IMG/VR virus record: IMGVR_UViG_3300043122_000283
Span: 1 to 55,664 of that record
DNA from: a virus
DNA length: 55,664 nucleotides
Direction: 5' to 3' (one strand)
Under the pieces are notes generated by a model that was not told the DNA's origin, searched no databases, and saw only the letters and a list, made by a program, of their open reading frames with translations. Shown in pieces: positions 1 through 10,407 of the stretch (within the stretch, counting starts at the first letter, position 1; each line of letters starts with the position of its first letter). The translations under genes were made by a program, and so were the position numbers.

Positions 1-419
1 CTGTCATTTTTTACCTCTGCCTCGTTATTGTAGAGGCTTATTTTGTCAACCTGATTTTTTAGTTCAAAAACTTCTTTTTCCAGTTTATTATTTGAGATGG
101 CATTATAATTGAAATTGTTTTTAATATCATTTGTTAAATTTTCAATTTCTCTATAGGAAGAGTCTATATCATTACAGATTTCTCTGATGTTTTTATTATA
201 ATCCTCTACATTTGGTATCCTTTTGGCATACCTTTTTTGAAAAGAAGGTTCTCCTATACCATCTATTGCCTCTTTTATACCAGAGACTATCGAGCTTATA
301 ATTCCTCCGAAGTCCATATCTTTATTTTCTTCTAAGTTGTCATGTATCTTATTAACCCCATCTTTTAACTGCTTTCTTATTGTTTCAACATTGTGCTTGA
401 ATCTATATGGGTTTGGCAT
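1..419 (-). CDS. Partial coiled-coil virion protein, C-terminus beyond window edge
   Basis: The reading frame opens at ATG 419 behind a strong AAGGAGG with a 5-base spacer and stays open to the window edge, giving about 139 residues (starts MPNPYRFKHNVETIRKQ). It lies 13 bases after the stop of the 866-aa baseplate/fibre gene and is read in the same direction. The visible part is charged and helical, with a Gly/Ile-rich patch near residues 37-55 and a probable coiled coil in roughly the last 70 residues (Asn/Glu/Lys heptads). I do not recognise a family. From its place in the tail-fibre run it is probably a fibre, fibre-connector or other tail accessory protein, but that is inference. Confidence 0.7.
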   Translation of the reverse strand, partial: MPNPYRFKHNVETIRKQLKDGVNKIHDNLEENKDMDFGGIISSIVSGIKEAIDGIGEPSFQKRYAKRIPNVEDYNKNIREICNDIDSSYREIENLTNDIKNNFNYNAISNNKLEKEVFELKNQVDKISLYNNEAEVKND

Positions 420-432
420 AAAAGCCTCCTTT

Positions 433-3033
433 CTATTTGAATGGTTTTACTTTGACTGCATAATTTTTTATAACAGGTGTTACTCCGTTCTGGTGTTTTA
501 CATTCCTGTACATTACAGCCTTTACTCTAATACATTCTGTTAAGTATTTGTATTTTACTCTTATCTCTGATTTTTTATCTCCGTCTTCTAAGCTGTGGCT
601 GAATATTATATTTTTTCCATCATGAAAGTAATCTATGATTGGATAGTCAGCTGCTGAATACTCTATTAAAGGTACCTGTATTCCCTGACTGAAAGGTAGT
701 GCTTCTCTGCCTCTGTAATCAGTCTTATTAAAAAAGTATGGCTTGCTTTCTTTTTTGTACTCAAAAGATTCAATAACACCGTCACCGTTAGTGTCTTTAA
801 AATAAGGGAACCTGTATGGAATGCCTGAAAGGTCCTGCTCTACGTTAATCTCTTCTTCTTTTATTTCGCTTCCCTCTAGATACTCAAGCTTACCAAACCC
901 ACTTACCTCTATTGGCCTATAACACTTATGGTAGTTAGGATTATATGAGCCGTAAAATGGGTTTTTATCTGTTGAGCTTTCCTTAACATCTACTTTAGGA
1001 CTTGAATAGAGTTTTTCTTTGTCAGTGAAGGGATAATATTTTAACCTTATTCTATTGTCACTGTAGTCACTGATATTAAAAAGTTCTCCCTCATTCCCGT
1101 CACTGTCTATAAAGTCAACAGGTGGTACCGACTCTTCAAGGTCTAGTATAGTGGGGTCGAAGCCATCTTTGACAGTGTAATTTACAGTATAGATACTGCT
1201 GTTGTAGATTGAGTTTATTTCATTTACAAGTGTGATTATATTGTCTGTTAATAGTGAGTTTGATGAATCAGTTTCGCTATAGGTAATATAATCTGAGTCA
1301 ATCTCTACACCATCTTTAAAAACCTCAATGGTATCAGGATTAGCTGGAAATCTTATTTTTGCCTTAAAATCCTCTCCACCAAGAGCAAAAAGCCTTTCGC
1401 CTTTTATTTTGGGGTTACCGTTTATATCTCTATATTCATAGTTTGTTGGCAGAATAGGATACCAGGTAGCTTTTCTTGGAGACGGGTTCTTTAAATTTGT
1501 TATGTAATACTCTGTTGAGGTTGAAAACTCCTCACTATCCTCATGGTAGAGTTTTTGATTTGTTTCATCAACTTCTATTGCAACCTCTTTTATATTGCTG
1601 ATAAAATTATATGGTTTTGATACATATACAGCCCTATCTAAATATTCCTTGTATGATGGCTCTATATTTTTAAAGCCATACTGATATGAGTATTTGTTTA
1701 AGCTGACAATCTTTTCTGTTTCTTTTCCGGTGTTTTCTGATAGCGGATTGAATTTCTCAGAACTTAATTCAGGTATAATTGAGTTGATTGAGTTTAAGAT
1801 ATTTCCTATTACCTTGTTTTTGTTGTTTACATCAAGCTCTTTAAAAAAGTTTCCAACCATATCCTTAAGGTAATCCCAGAGGATACTGTTATTTGAGTAG
1901 TCAAGCTCAAGCAGAGATTCATTGCTGCTTTCTTCAAGGTTTAAAACTGTGTGCCGGCTTGAATACATTTTCTCTGCTATATTAATATCGTTTTTATCTG
2001 ACTCTTTAATGCTGAATTGTTCGTATTCGTAGTGTTCTTGGTTAACAACAAACTCGACAATCTGGATGTTTCTGGTAGGAAACTCGAGTGTTTCAGCATC
2101 ATCAATATACTTAGGGTCAAAAAAGGACTCATAACTATCAGATAAAATAGGAAAAGCAAATTCCTCACCCTTCATATAATCTTCAGCATTTTCGTATGTG
2201 TTTATCTTTATAATCTTTAAAGGGTATTTGCTGAAAGGGTCTATTGAAATATTATTAATAGGCATCGGCTTTTCAAATATTATCCTAAATTTAAATACCG
2301 CCCCTTCTTTCTCTTCCTCCATTTCTACCTCAAATGGCCTATCTGTGAGTATGCTCTCACTCCATACATCTTCAGGTTTATCATTTTTTATAATGTTTTC
2401 CAAAGGGTAAAGGTTGTTTTCTACTTTAAGATACTTCCCTACCTGACTGTCCATCTCAACAAGGGGAGCTTCAGGTCTGATAGTTCCTATAGGAGATAGG
2501 GTTAGGCTGTCACTGTATTTATTTATATCTGCTATAAAATCAGAGCTATAGATTCTGTCATCCTTTGGGTTTGTAAAAAGCATCTTGGTCTCATCGTTCA
2601 TTTCCTCAAAAGACTCTTTATCGTTAAAGTTTTCAAACTTTACTTCTGAAAACCCTTCATCATTATTTGCTATGTAACTGTAGGCCTCTATTTTGTTTTC
2701 TATTTTTTTAAGGTTATTCTTGAGGCTTGAAATAAAGGAATCATAAAGGTAATTATTTGTACTGATTGAAGCTGATGTTTTGTTTGCTAGTGTAAAAAGT
2801 TTAATCAGGTCAGTCAGTACATCCTCAAACTGTCTGTTAAAAAGCTCTGAACTTGTTTTTTCACCCTGATAAAGCGGCTTAGATACCGCTCTCAGGGCAT
2901 TGTTTTTAAAATCATCTATAATTTCTTCTTCGTTTTTTTCTGTAGTTGTTTTATTTTTTACAGTTTCTACAAAAAGCTTTTTATCTTTGTAATCTAAATT
3001 AAGATTTAAGCTTTCTAAAGTCCTGGTTTCCAT
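433..3033 (-). CDS. Baseplate-peripheral or tail fibre protein with EF-hand-type loop
   Basis: An 866-residue protein in the fibre end of the tail operon. Residues 1-200 are helical and acidic; the rest is rich in Tyr, Asp, Asn and beta-strand patterns typical of fibre and baseplate shell proteins. A canonical calcium loop, DTNGDGVIESFE, sits near residue 745, and looser Asp/Asn loops (DINGNPKIKG, DSDGNEGE) occur elsewhere. I do not recognise a named family. The start at 3033 has a modest GGTGG-type ribosome site. The gap to the upstream 611-aa gene is 17 bases, so the two are probably cotranscribed. Host-range or fibre-attachment function is an inference from position. Confidence 0.7.
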   Translation of the reverse strand: METRTLESLNLNLDYKDKKLFVETVKNKTTTEKNEEEIIDDFKNNALRAVSKPLYQGEKTSSELFNRQFEDVLTDLIKLFTLANKTSASISTNNYLYDSFISSLKNNLKKIENKIEAYSYIANNDEGFSEVKFENFNDKESFEEMNDETKMLFTNPKDDRIYSSDFIADINKYSDSLTLSPIGTIRPEAPLVEMDSQVGKYLKVENNLYPLENIIKNDKPEDVWSESILTDRPFEVEMEEEKEGAVFKFRIIFEKPMPINNISIDPFSKYPLKIIKINTYENAEDYMKGEEFAFPILSDSYESFFDPKYIDDAETLEFPTRNIQIVEFVVNQEHYEYEQFSIKESDKNDINIAEKMYSSRHTVLNLEESSNESLLELDYSNNSILWDYLKDMVGNFFKELDVNNKNKVIGNILNSINSIIPELSSEKFNPLSENTGKETEKIVSLNKYSYQYGFKNIEPSYKEYLDRAVYVSKPYNFISNIKEVAIEVDETNQKLYHEDSEEFSTSTEYYITNLKNPSPRKATWYPILPTNYEYRDINGNPKIKGERLFALGGEDFKAKIRFPANPDTIEVFKDGVEIDSDYITYSETDSSNSLLTDNIITLVNEINSIYNSSIYTVNYTVKDGFDPTILDLEESVPPVDFIDSDGNEGELFNISDYSDNRIRLKYYPFTDKEKLYSSPKVDVKESSTDKNPFYGSYNPNYHKCYRPIEVSGFGKLEYLEGSEIKEEEINVEQDLSGIPYRFPYFKDTNGDGVIESFEYKKESKPYFFNKTDYRGREALPFSQGIQVPLIEYSAADYPIIDYFHDGKNIIFSHSLEDGDKKSEIRVKYKYLTECIRVKAVMYRNVKHQNGVTPVIKNYAVKVKPFK

Positions 3034-3050
3034 TGCTTCACCACCATTCT

Positions 3051-4886
3051 TTAAACGTATTCTATTACAGGAAGAACTCCTAGAGCTACCTGTTTTTCTA
3101 CTCTTGCCACTATTTCATTGTGTGTAAACCTTTCAAGAACTTCTTCTGGAAGCTCTATAACAACAACCCCGTTTGAAGGGTATGACTTTCCGTTCCACTT
3201 TCCTATATCCCAGTAGAATTCTGCGTTTCTATCAATCTTTTTAACTTCTTTAATTAGCTTTTCTTTAATCCCTCCACCACGAGTTCTGGTATCTGTTACT
3301 TCAAGCTTTTCTGGATTAGTTATCGGTACTATAAAAATCCTAGAAATTAGTTTTACATCTTCATAATTGTAGTAATTATTTTCTATATCAGAATTTATCA
3401 TCGGATGGTTCTCGCTTACGTGAATATCGTTATTTATAGTGTGGAATAATGTTTCACCATTCCTTGTTATTATCTCATTTCCGTCGATTACATACTCAGG
3501 TTTTAAATAAATGCTAATCATTTTGCTTGTAAGTTTATATGAGGGAATATTATGAGTTACAGCTCCGCCGTTTTTTATGTCCTTTGTGCTGTAAAAATGT
3601 CCTGACCGAGGGTTTATATCAAGTTGAATAAACTGCCCGTTTTCATCATAATATCCTCTATATTTAAACTTATTCTGCCTTACTACATAGTCAGCAATTA
3701 TTTTTTTGTAGATTATGTTTTCATCAACATAGAGCAGGCCGTTTTCTATATCCCAATTTTTTACTGTATATTCATTACCTGCTGTATCTTTTAGGCTTAT
3801 ATTTGAAGGAACTTTAATGCCTTCCTCGTTAGTTTCTGTCTTTATAAATAAAGGTGCGTTTTTAAGCTCAACGGTATGTTCGTCTACTACGCTAACTTCT
3901 TCCTCGAAATATTTCATGCAGGGATAGCCGTCAATCCAATAAATATCTTGGTATAAAAACTCTGGAATTTCATAGATATATAGCCTGTCAATTTTATTAT
4001 CAACAAAAGAATCTCTGTTAATATCTATATGCCATGAGTCGTTTTTTCTTAGGTTTTTATTTACACTGGCATAAATCTTACTTGTAGAGTCATTGAAAGA
4101 AAGGAAGAATTTTTTGGTATCATAAATGAAGTTATTAGAAGATAGGTACTCTTCTGTCCTTACTGAATCATCATCGTTTACTATCTGCATAATAGCCTTA
4201 ATTGGAACCATGATTGCAAATCCATTTCTTCTGTTTTCTATAGCATAGACTTTATCATTGGTGTTTAACCTATTTTCATAGAAGTCGTTTGCTGAAACTC
4301 GCTGGTATATTTCTACGGGATTAAGTATTTCTTCGTAGTTGTTTAACTTTTTATTTTCCGGATTATATATTATTTTAAACTGCTCATCCGGTTTAAAGTT
4401 TAAATAAATAGTAATTTCATATCTGTTTTTGTTGTTTGTCTGGCCCGGAAGCTCCTTGATGTCTAGCTTGTAAAAATACCTTTCATCTATTGAGTCTCTT
4501 CCTTCATCTATAATATCTATATTCTTTTCTACCTGTTCAAACTCTGTGTCAAGATGAATATATCTCAGCTTATGTCTAAAAAACACAGCCTCACCATCTA
4601 TAGTTATATCTGTTAGAGAAAAGTCTTTTGAATAAAAAGTATCAACAAAATCATCACTATCTCCGTATATGTTGTAAAAGAGCTTATAACCTTCATCAAC
4701 ATAGCATACCATGTCAGAATTATTGTTTATATTATCGTTCATGCTCACAGATTGATTGATTATTTCTATATTATTTTCTACTGTAACTTCTGGTGTTTTG
4801 TAGAATGCAATATTTACATCCTGTTCTGGAACTTCCCTGCCAACTTTTAAAAATACTTCGCTGCTTCCGTTAAATTTATCTGGCAT
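3051..4886 (-). CDS. Baseplate/tail fibre-associated structural protein
   Basis: A 611-residue beta-rich protein between the 1544-aa fibre and the 866-aa protein. It starts at ATG 4886 behind GGAAGGAGGG. It is rich in Tyr, Asn, Asp and Ile, has no signal peptide or membrane segment, and carries a dockerin/EF-hand-like segment, DINRDSFVDNKID, near residues 286-298. The C-terminal 70 residues, with a Gly-Gly-Gly turn followed by EFYWDIGKWNG, look like a small separate domain. I do not recognise a family. Position between baseplate J and the fibre genes suggests a structural role at the baseplate periphery, possibly as a fibre adaptor. Confidence 0.65.
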   Translation of the reverse strand: MPDKFNGSSEVFLKVGREVPEQDVNIAFYKTPEVTVENNIEIINQSVSMNDNINNNSDMVCYVDEGYKLFYNIYGDSDDFVDTFYSKDFSLTDITIDGEAVFFRHKLRYIHLDTEFEQVEKNIDIIDEGRDSIDERYFYKLDIKELPGQTNNKNRYEITIYLNFKPDEQFKIIYNPENKKLNNYEEILNPVEIYQRVSANDFYENRLNTNDKVYAIENRRNGFAIMVPIKAIMQIVNDDDSVRTEEYLSSNNFIYDTKKFFLSFNDSTSKIYASVNKNLRKNDSWHIDINRDSFVDNKIDRLYIYEIPEFLYQDIYWIDGYPCMKYFEEEVSVVDEHTVELKNAPLFIKTETNEEGIKVPSNISLKDTAGNEYTVKNWDIENGLLYVDENIIYKKIIADYVVRQNKFKYRGYYDENGQFIQLDINPRSGHFYSTKDIKNGGAVTHNIPSYKLTSKMISIYLKPEYVIDGNEIITRNGETLFHTINNDIHVSENHPMINSDIENNYYNYEDVKLISRIFIVPITNPEKLEVTDTRTRGGGIKEKLIKEVKKIDRNAEFYWDIGKWNGKSYPSNGVVVIELPEEVLERFTHNEIVARVEKQVALGVLPVIEYV

Positions 4887-4907
4887 AGAACCCTCCTTCC
4901 TTTCTTT

Positions 4908-7900
4908 TTATGCTCTCATAACCGTAATATTTGTTGTATCCTCGATAACTGAACCCTCAACATCTGCACTTGCTTTAATCATGTAAGTATCAAGCACTGT
5001 GTGGCTTAAGGTCTTAACGAACTCAAATGAACATAGTCCATCTTTATCAGTTGTTAAACTTTTAGATTCTGTGCCACCTGTATAAGTGTCTTTTATTTCT
5101 ATATTTATCGCAGTATCAGTAATCGGATTTTCATTCTTGTCGTACATTTTTACATTTACTCTGATTTGTTCTCCCTTTAAAATAACGTACTTATCAGGAG
5201 TGATATTGATTCTGAATTCATCTTTTGTTTCGTTATTTGTGTAGGCACTATTATCAAGGTCATTTTTTATTCTCTTGGGGTTTATTCTTACAGTATTTGA
5301 CGCTGATAGGTCTCCGTAATTTCCATATATTAAATCCTCACTAAGACCTTCTCCACCAGCATAAGTATATAATGCATAAACGTTACCGAATTTATCCGGT
5401 ATTGATAGGTCTTCTCCAGGAATTTCAGACTGTAAATTACCTTCATAATCTATAAACTCTATGGTTCCACCATTACTTCCAAGGCTTACACCTTTTGTCA
5501 TATCAGGGTTAAAGAACGGATTTCCGTAATTATCAAAAAGCGAAACCTTTAAGTATACTTTCTGCAGCCCATCTGAATAAATAGTCTCTGGAAAAACTGA
5601 GATTTCCATAGTTCCTATCTGAGGTTTTTTGTTTGAGATAAATAAAAAGCCTTCGTTATAATCATTAATGTGTGGGTTTAAGTTTATCTCAACCTCTTCA
5701 AAGTATGAAGTAGAAATTGAACTCTCATAAGATATATCTACACCATCTAAATAGTTGTTACTGAATTTGATTGTGGGAACATCACCAAAGGTGTTTACTA
5801 AAAATGAATCGTTTATCATGTATTCTATATTTACTTTTTGGTCAGCATAATCAGCTGTAAGGTCTATTTCTATATAGTTTTTGTTAACATCTTTGACAGT
5901 GATAGGGTTTCCTTCATGGTCTGAGACCACAAGTGTGTCCTCTTTGATGTTTGTATAGTCTGTAAATATACCTGCAACAAAAGCCTCACTGAGCTCTATT
6001 GTAAGCTCTGAAGAAACGGTTAGTGTATCAGTCTTTTTATTTGAACCTGAATAATAATATTCAACATTAACAACGTCTCCTGGACTCACCTTTGAACTGC
6101 TTAGGTAGATTATATTACCTTCTTTTTTAACAACATCTACTTTGATTTCTGATGTGTTTATCACACTTAACTTAACTGGAGTATGCTCAACTTTAACATC
6201 ATGAGACTCTTTACTTGTCAGGCTAGGATTATAGTTTTCATCGAAAAACATAACACCTGTTAGCTCTTTTCCTTCTTTATCTTTTGCTATTACTGGTGAT
6301 AGCTGTTTAGGGAAATCCTGAAGCTCGTACTCGTAGCCGTTTACCACCTCAATTATTTCTTCATCTTTAACCATAGAGTATAGATAGTATTCTTTCGGCA
6401 TCAGGTCATTGTTAGCATCAGTTATGTAGAAATATCCGTTGTGAATATATGGCTTCCAACTCATAACACTTGTCATCTTTACCATAGCTTTAAACTGTTC
6501 ATTTTCCTTCAATATCACCACATCAGGGTTTAACATCTGTTCTCGACATTCAGCAAGCAGAGAGTAACTTCCTATATCTCCTTCCGGAACTGAGAAAACA
6601 GAGGCTAGTGACATATCATCTTCTGGTATTTTCAAAGACCAGATAGGTTCTGAAAGGGAAACTGAACCGAGCTTTGTTATAGTATCACTCCACCCTTTTA
6701 AGTAATACCCATCTTCAAGGATATCCGAACTGATATTTATTGTATCTTCAGTAAATAAGTTGCTGGAGTTTGTCGAGCTGCTTGTAAAAGAACTTACTAT
6801 ATCATCAAGTTGAGCTTCGACAGTCTCTTTAACTATGTATCCATACTTATTTTCTCCAATAACAACTGTTGTGTCCTCAATGCTGTCTCCATTTGCAGTA
6901 ACAGTAATAAAATCATAAACAGCTGATTTTAAGTCTATATTGTATTCTACTGTGCCAAAATCTATATCTCTTGGAAAAAGAATTTTAGCTGAAACATTAT
7001 TACCTCTGTTTGAGTTAACTATTATCTGGCGTGAACTGCCTGTGCCTGTCTGGTTTATGGAAGCACTGTAGTCATATTTTCCTGTTTCATCCTGAACATA
7101 ATAGCCGTTAACATATGCCTTTAAGTTAATTGTAGCATCTTCTATCTCGTCTTCTGTAGCAGGCCATGGTTCGTCAAAAATTGTAGTTGTAATAGCAGCT
7201 GCATTTGGGAAAATTAATATATTGTCATTGCTTAATGCTCCGTTTATTTCGTGATAATTTGTAGTGTCTGTTCTTGTTAGCTCAAACTCTATATTTGTAT
7301 CTTTAGGGTCAGCTAATTTATTTATGAGCTTAATTTCTATCTTTGAATCACCAATAGTTGAAGCTATTCCATCATCATCTATTGTTACCTCTTCTATTCC
7401 AGACCATAAATCAGCACCAGGAAATCTTGGGTCTTCCTCTCTTATCTTGGGAATCTCAACTCTCTGGATTTCATCAAGTGTCCCAGTAAGGTTTTTTACT
7501 ATCTCAAAGTCTGTACTTAAAATTACGCTGTCGGTAATTGCTGTTGAACTTAAAGTTCCAGAACTCGACCACGAGAAATTAAGTGGCTTTTCATAGTTTT
7601 CGTACTCTTCAAGTACACTAACTGGTGTTATGTCCTGTATCTCGACTCTGCATAATGTGTAATCCTCAAGTGTCGGATAACCAGACAAGCTTATTGTTGG
7701 CAACACGTTTGTGTAGTTTTTGCCAGAATAATTAAGTGAGTTGTTACCATCAATATAATTTGAGTTGCTAATTTCTGTAAAACCATAAATTCTTTTTTGG
7801 GTATAGCTTGGAGACTGCCAGAATCTATCCTGTCTATCAACCCATCTTCTTATCTTTAGATAACTGCCATTGTTTCTGTTATAAGTTTTGCCCCCATAAC

Positions 7901-9542
7901 TTACAGTAAAGTTATGGTAGACAACTCTTATTCGTCTTCTTTTTGTGCCGGATAAGTTGATAGTTATATTTCTGTTTTTGCTAGAATAATTACTGGTATC
8001 TTCAGTGCTTTTTTTTCTGGTGTAGTAGTTCCAGGTTGACTCACCTTCGTTTTGATAGTAAATAGAGTAATCTACTTTAAATCTCCATCTGTCCTGGTCC
8101 GAATGGTATTCTCTGTCCTTTTCATAATGGTCACCATATTCAGTAAAAGAAATTTCAAGTCTATCAACCTTATCCCTTGACCAGGCAGAAATCCACTCGT
8201 TGCCGGCACTGATATTATTGTTTATATAGTATCCTTTTCTGTGTTTATAACTTGAGTCTGGCTTAAACCAATTATTAGAAAGATAAGAATCTTTTCGCTG
8301 TGGCTTAAGTATTTTATTTGCCTGATACCAGATATACCATGAATTATTAACATTAGAGATAGATAACCTGTTATCCATATCAGCCTTAAAGATTTCATTA
8401 AAAGTCTGTGTAGATAAAACTTTACTAGCCTCTCCATATTTTAAGAAGTCATCTTGGGCTGTATTCTCTAAAACTATATACCTATCAAAAGATATGTTTT
8501 CAAATCTTGCGTTTGTAACCCTGTATGTTGCCAGACCAAAACCATTAGCGGTGAGCGGGTTGGCATCATTATATGAAATAACCTTTCTGCCGTTTGCAAA
8601 AACCTGTATTTGACCTTCTATTTTCCTTACTTCAAGGGTTAGGATATTAAAATCAGGACCAAACCACCACCAACCAGCATCCTTAATTCGCCTAGCGTAT
8701 GGTGATTTTGCTAATACCTCTTTTGCCCCTCCAGAGACTTTAAAAAGTGTAATTTTATTATCGACTCCATTATGTCCGGCAAAATAAAAGTTATTAGCAT
8801 CCTGAACATTAAAAGCAAAACCAACAAGTCCATACCCTAATTCTTCAAAGGTTAACTCTGCTTTAATTCTAAAATTACTGTAGTTAAATTCGCTGTGGTT
8901 GGCTTTTAAGATAGCAAACCTTGAATTCGCTCCGTTTACAGATGCTCTTCCTTCTCTCTGGTAATAGTTATATCTAGGATAACCAAGAGAAGGTATTGAG
9001 CTTTCTCCTGAATTAATAGAGCTGTTGTATAATTTCTGCCAGGTGCTAAAGCCTGTAAATCTGTGGACATAAAAAGCTGAAGTTTCTACAGTAACCATCT
9101 TCTCCTGATGAGAGAAGGTCATAGCCCTCCTGTTTAAGGTTGAGTTTGTGCCGTCGAGAGTTAACACGTTTTTGTTGCCTTCTGATTTTTTAATTGAAGT
9201 TCTTTTATCTACATTGTCAATTTCTGTATCAAAAATAGGGTCAAAAGATTTTAATCTATAATAAGCCTTAAAGTTGGGCTCGTATAAAACATCAAAATTG
9301 TAATCAGCTGGGTCTGTTGTTCTTTCAACTTTTCTTGTACCGGAAGCTTTTACCTCGTAGTCAACATCAAGCTTTGGGTAAAAGGTGTCATTTTCTAATG
9401 TTTTGCCTGATAAGGTTAAGTCTACCTCGAAGTCCTCTTCATGTTTTCTGCTGTAGTCATCTAAAACTTTTAGGTCTTCTAAATCCCCGATACCGGATTT
9501 GAAATATTTTTCGTTGTCTTCTATCTTAATTTCTCTGTCCAA
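4908..9542 (-). CDS. Large multidomain tail fibre with lectin-like and Ig-like domains
   Basis: A 1544-residue fibre-type protein. Residues about 145-355 look like a concanavalin/LamG-type jelly roll (GFAFNVQDANNFYFAG, then a FANGRKVISY strand), a fold common in glycan binding. Around residue 942 there is an InlB-repeat-like GYYLKGWSD element. The C-terminal 200 residues hold invasin/Big_1-like Ig modules (DNYGNPF, then ITPDKYVILKGE to DKDGLCSFEFV). Several strand-turn-strand units end in VNVEYYYSG-type sequences, like those in the sheath. The start is TTG 9542 with AAGGAGGG six bases upstream. It follows the J-like baseplate gene by 31 bases. It is probably a receptor-binding or side fibre; the receptor is unknown. 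Confidence 0.75.
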   Translation of the reverse strand: MDREIKIEDNEKYFKSGIGDLEDLKVLDDYSRKHEEDFEVDLTLSGKTLENDTFYPKLDVDYEVKASGTRKVERTTDPADYNFDVLYEPNFKAYYRLKSFDPIFDTEIDNVDKRTSIKKSEGNKNVLTLDGTNSTLNRRAMTFSHQEKMVTVETSAFYVHRFTGFSTWQKLYNSSINSGESSIPSLGYPRYNYYQREGRASVNGANSRFAILKANHSEFNYSNFRIKAELTFEELGYGLVGFAFNVQDANNFYFAGHNGVDNKITLFKVSGGAKEVLAKSPYARRIKDAGWWWFGPDFNILTLEVRKIEGQIQVFANGRKVISYNDANPLTANGFGLATYRVTNARFENISFDRYIVLENTAQDDFLKYGEASKVLSTQTFNEIFKADMDNRLSISNVNNSWYIWYQANKILKPQRKDSYLSNNWFKPDSSYKHRKGYYINNNISAGNEWISAWSRDKVDRLEISFTEYGDHYEKDREYHSDQDRWRFKVDYSIYYQNEGESTWNYYTRKKSTEDTSNYSSKNRNITINLSGTKRRRIRVVYHNFTVSYGGKTYNRNNGSYLKIRRWVDRQDRFWQSPSYTQKRIYGFTEISNSNYIDGNNSLNYSGKNYTNVLPTISLSGYPTLEDYTLCRVEIQDITPVSVLEEYENYEKPLNFSWSSSGTLSSTAITDSVILSTDFEIVKNLTGTLDEIQRVEIPKIREEDPRFPGADLWSGIEEVTIDDDGIASTIGDSKIEIKLINKLADPKDTNIEFELTRTDTTNYHEINGALSNDNILIFPNAAAITTTIFDEPWPATEDEIEDATINLKAYVNGYYVQDETGKYDYSASINQTGTGSSRQIIVNSNRGNNVSAKILFPRDIDFGTVEYNIDLKSAVYDFITVTANGDSIEDTTVVIGENKYGYIVKETVEAQLDDIVSSFTSSSTNSSNLFTEDTINISSDILEDGYYLKGWSDTITKLGSVSLSEPIWSLKIPEDDMSLASVFSVPEGDIGSYSLLAECREQMLNPDVVILKENEQFKAMVKMTSVMSWKPYIHNGYFYITDANNDLMPKEYYLYSMVKDEEIIEVVNGYEYELQDFPKQLSPVIAKDKEGKELTGVMFFDENYNPSLTSKESHDVKVEHTPVKLSVINTSEIKVDVVKKEGNIIYLSSSKVSPGDVVNVEYYYSGSNKKTDTLTVSSELTIELSEAFVAGIFTDYTNIKEDTLVVSDHEGNPITVKDVNKNYIEIDLTADYADQKVNIEYMINDSFLVNTFGDVPTIKFSNNYLDGVDISYESSISTSYFEEVEINLNPHINDYNEGFLFISNKKPQIGTMEISVFPETIYSDGLQKVYLKVSLFDNYGNPFFNPDMTKGVSLGSNGGTIEFIDYEGNLQSEIPGEDLSIPDKFGNVYALYTYAGGEGLSEDLIYGNYGDLSASNTVRINPKRIKNDLDNSAYTNNETKDEFRINITPDKYVILKGEQIRVNVKMYDKNENPITDTAINIEIKDTYTGGTESKSLTTDKDGLCSFEFVKTLSHTVLDTYMIKASADVEGSVIEDTTNITVMRA

Positions 9543-9573
9543 TTAGAACCCTCCTTTAGGTAATCAAGGGATT

Positions 9574-10395
9574 TTAGTTTATTTTTATATCTCCTGGAAC
9601 TATTCTTTCGTCCCAATATGTATTTTTATTGCCTATTATTGTCTCTCTACCATCTACAAACATTTTTAATATTTCAACATTTTTAATTTTGTTACGGTCA
9701 ACACTCATTAAAATATCTATAAGTCTATTCAGTACAAGCTCAGAACCAAGCTCTAAATTTGCTAGATATTCTCTTATCTCCTCTTCTGCACTGTAAACTA
9801 TTCTTGTTTTATCCTCAGCGTTAACATTAGAAAAGAATGTATACTGAAGAGTGAAATCTATGTACTTAAGTTTTGGGCTAAGTGCAAGGCCTTTAACCCC
9901 TGCTGATTGAACGCTATCTATCTTTTCCTGAACCTCTGATATTACTTCGCTTGGTGTTTCAGGGTCTTCTGTAATAACATAAGCATCGAAAGTTCCTGTG
10001 CCTCTTACATACTTTTTTATTTTGATATCTATCACTGAGTCTACTGATAGGCAGGCTAAGCGGACTGCTATCTCATTTGCTGCTGCTCTTGTTTCTGTCC
10101 AGCTTTTAATCCTGTATCTAAAATTCCCGTCATCTTCTCCCTGCTCTCTTTCGATACCAAAAAGTAATGCCAGCTCATCTAAGTAAATCCCCTCAGTATC
10201 TGAGATGAAATACTTTTTAGCAACCTGAGATAAATCCCTGTAAAGGTCATCTAAGTCATCGTAAAAAACCTCTATTAGAGACCGTGCCAGAGAGCCTGCA
10301 GAAAAGTCAGTAAGCTCAGTTTTATCTTTAAGTCTATCTATGGCATCTTCCACCATCGTATTATAATCTTTTAAAATCGCCTCATCATAAAGCAT
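9574..10395 (-). CDS. Baseplate J-like wedge protein
   Basis: A 273-residue protein with the features of the phage baseplate J / T4 gp6-like family. The helical N-terminus contains FSAGSLARSLIEVFYDDLDDLY and then EGIYLDELALLFGIERE. A Glu/Asp-rich FRYRI segment follows, and the alpha/beta core has a YVITEDPETPSEVISEVQEKID stretch ending in SAGVKG, the usual J-family turn. These proteins form the wedge ring that holds the contractile sheath to the hub. It lies directly after the gp25-like gene, the standard wedge gene order. ATG start at 10395 with a GGCGGTG ribosome site. It is somewhat shorter than typical J proteins. Confidence 0.88.
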   Translation of the reverse strand: MLYDEAILKDYNTMVEDAIDRLKDKTELTDFSAGSLARSLIEVFYDDLDDLYRDLSQVAKKYFISDTEGIYLDELALLFGIEREQGEDDGNFRYRIKSWTETRAAANEIAVRLACLSVDSVIDIKIKKYVRGTGTFDAYVITEDPETPSEVISEVQEKIDSVQSAGVKGLALSPKLKYIDFTLQYTFFSNVNAEDKTRIVYSAEEEIREYLANLELGSELVLNRLIDILMSVDRNKIKNVEILKMFVDGRETIIGNKNTYWDERIVPGDIKIN

Positions 10396-10407
10396 TTTAT
10401 CACCGCC

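Noticed and set aside
1517-1530. Residues 1517-1533 of the 2354-aa protein (GYGKKGVKVGPRH) as the polymerase beta lysine motif; the coordinates given here are residue-like and the DNA is near 21520-21560
   Set aside because: It lacks the following VDIVLN-like segment in the right place; K1333/K1340 fit the order of motifs better.
7264-7596. Plus-strand open frame of 110 codons across the large fibre gene, and similar frames at 12588-12917, 30506-30823 and 31478-31786
   Set aside because: All lie opposite long minus-strand genes with normal codon patterns, lack ribosome sites and are rich in Ser/Leu/Phe as expected from antisense reading.
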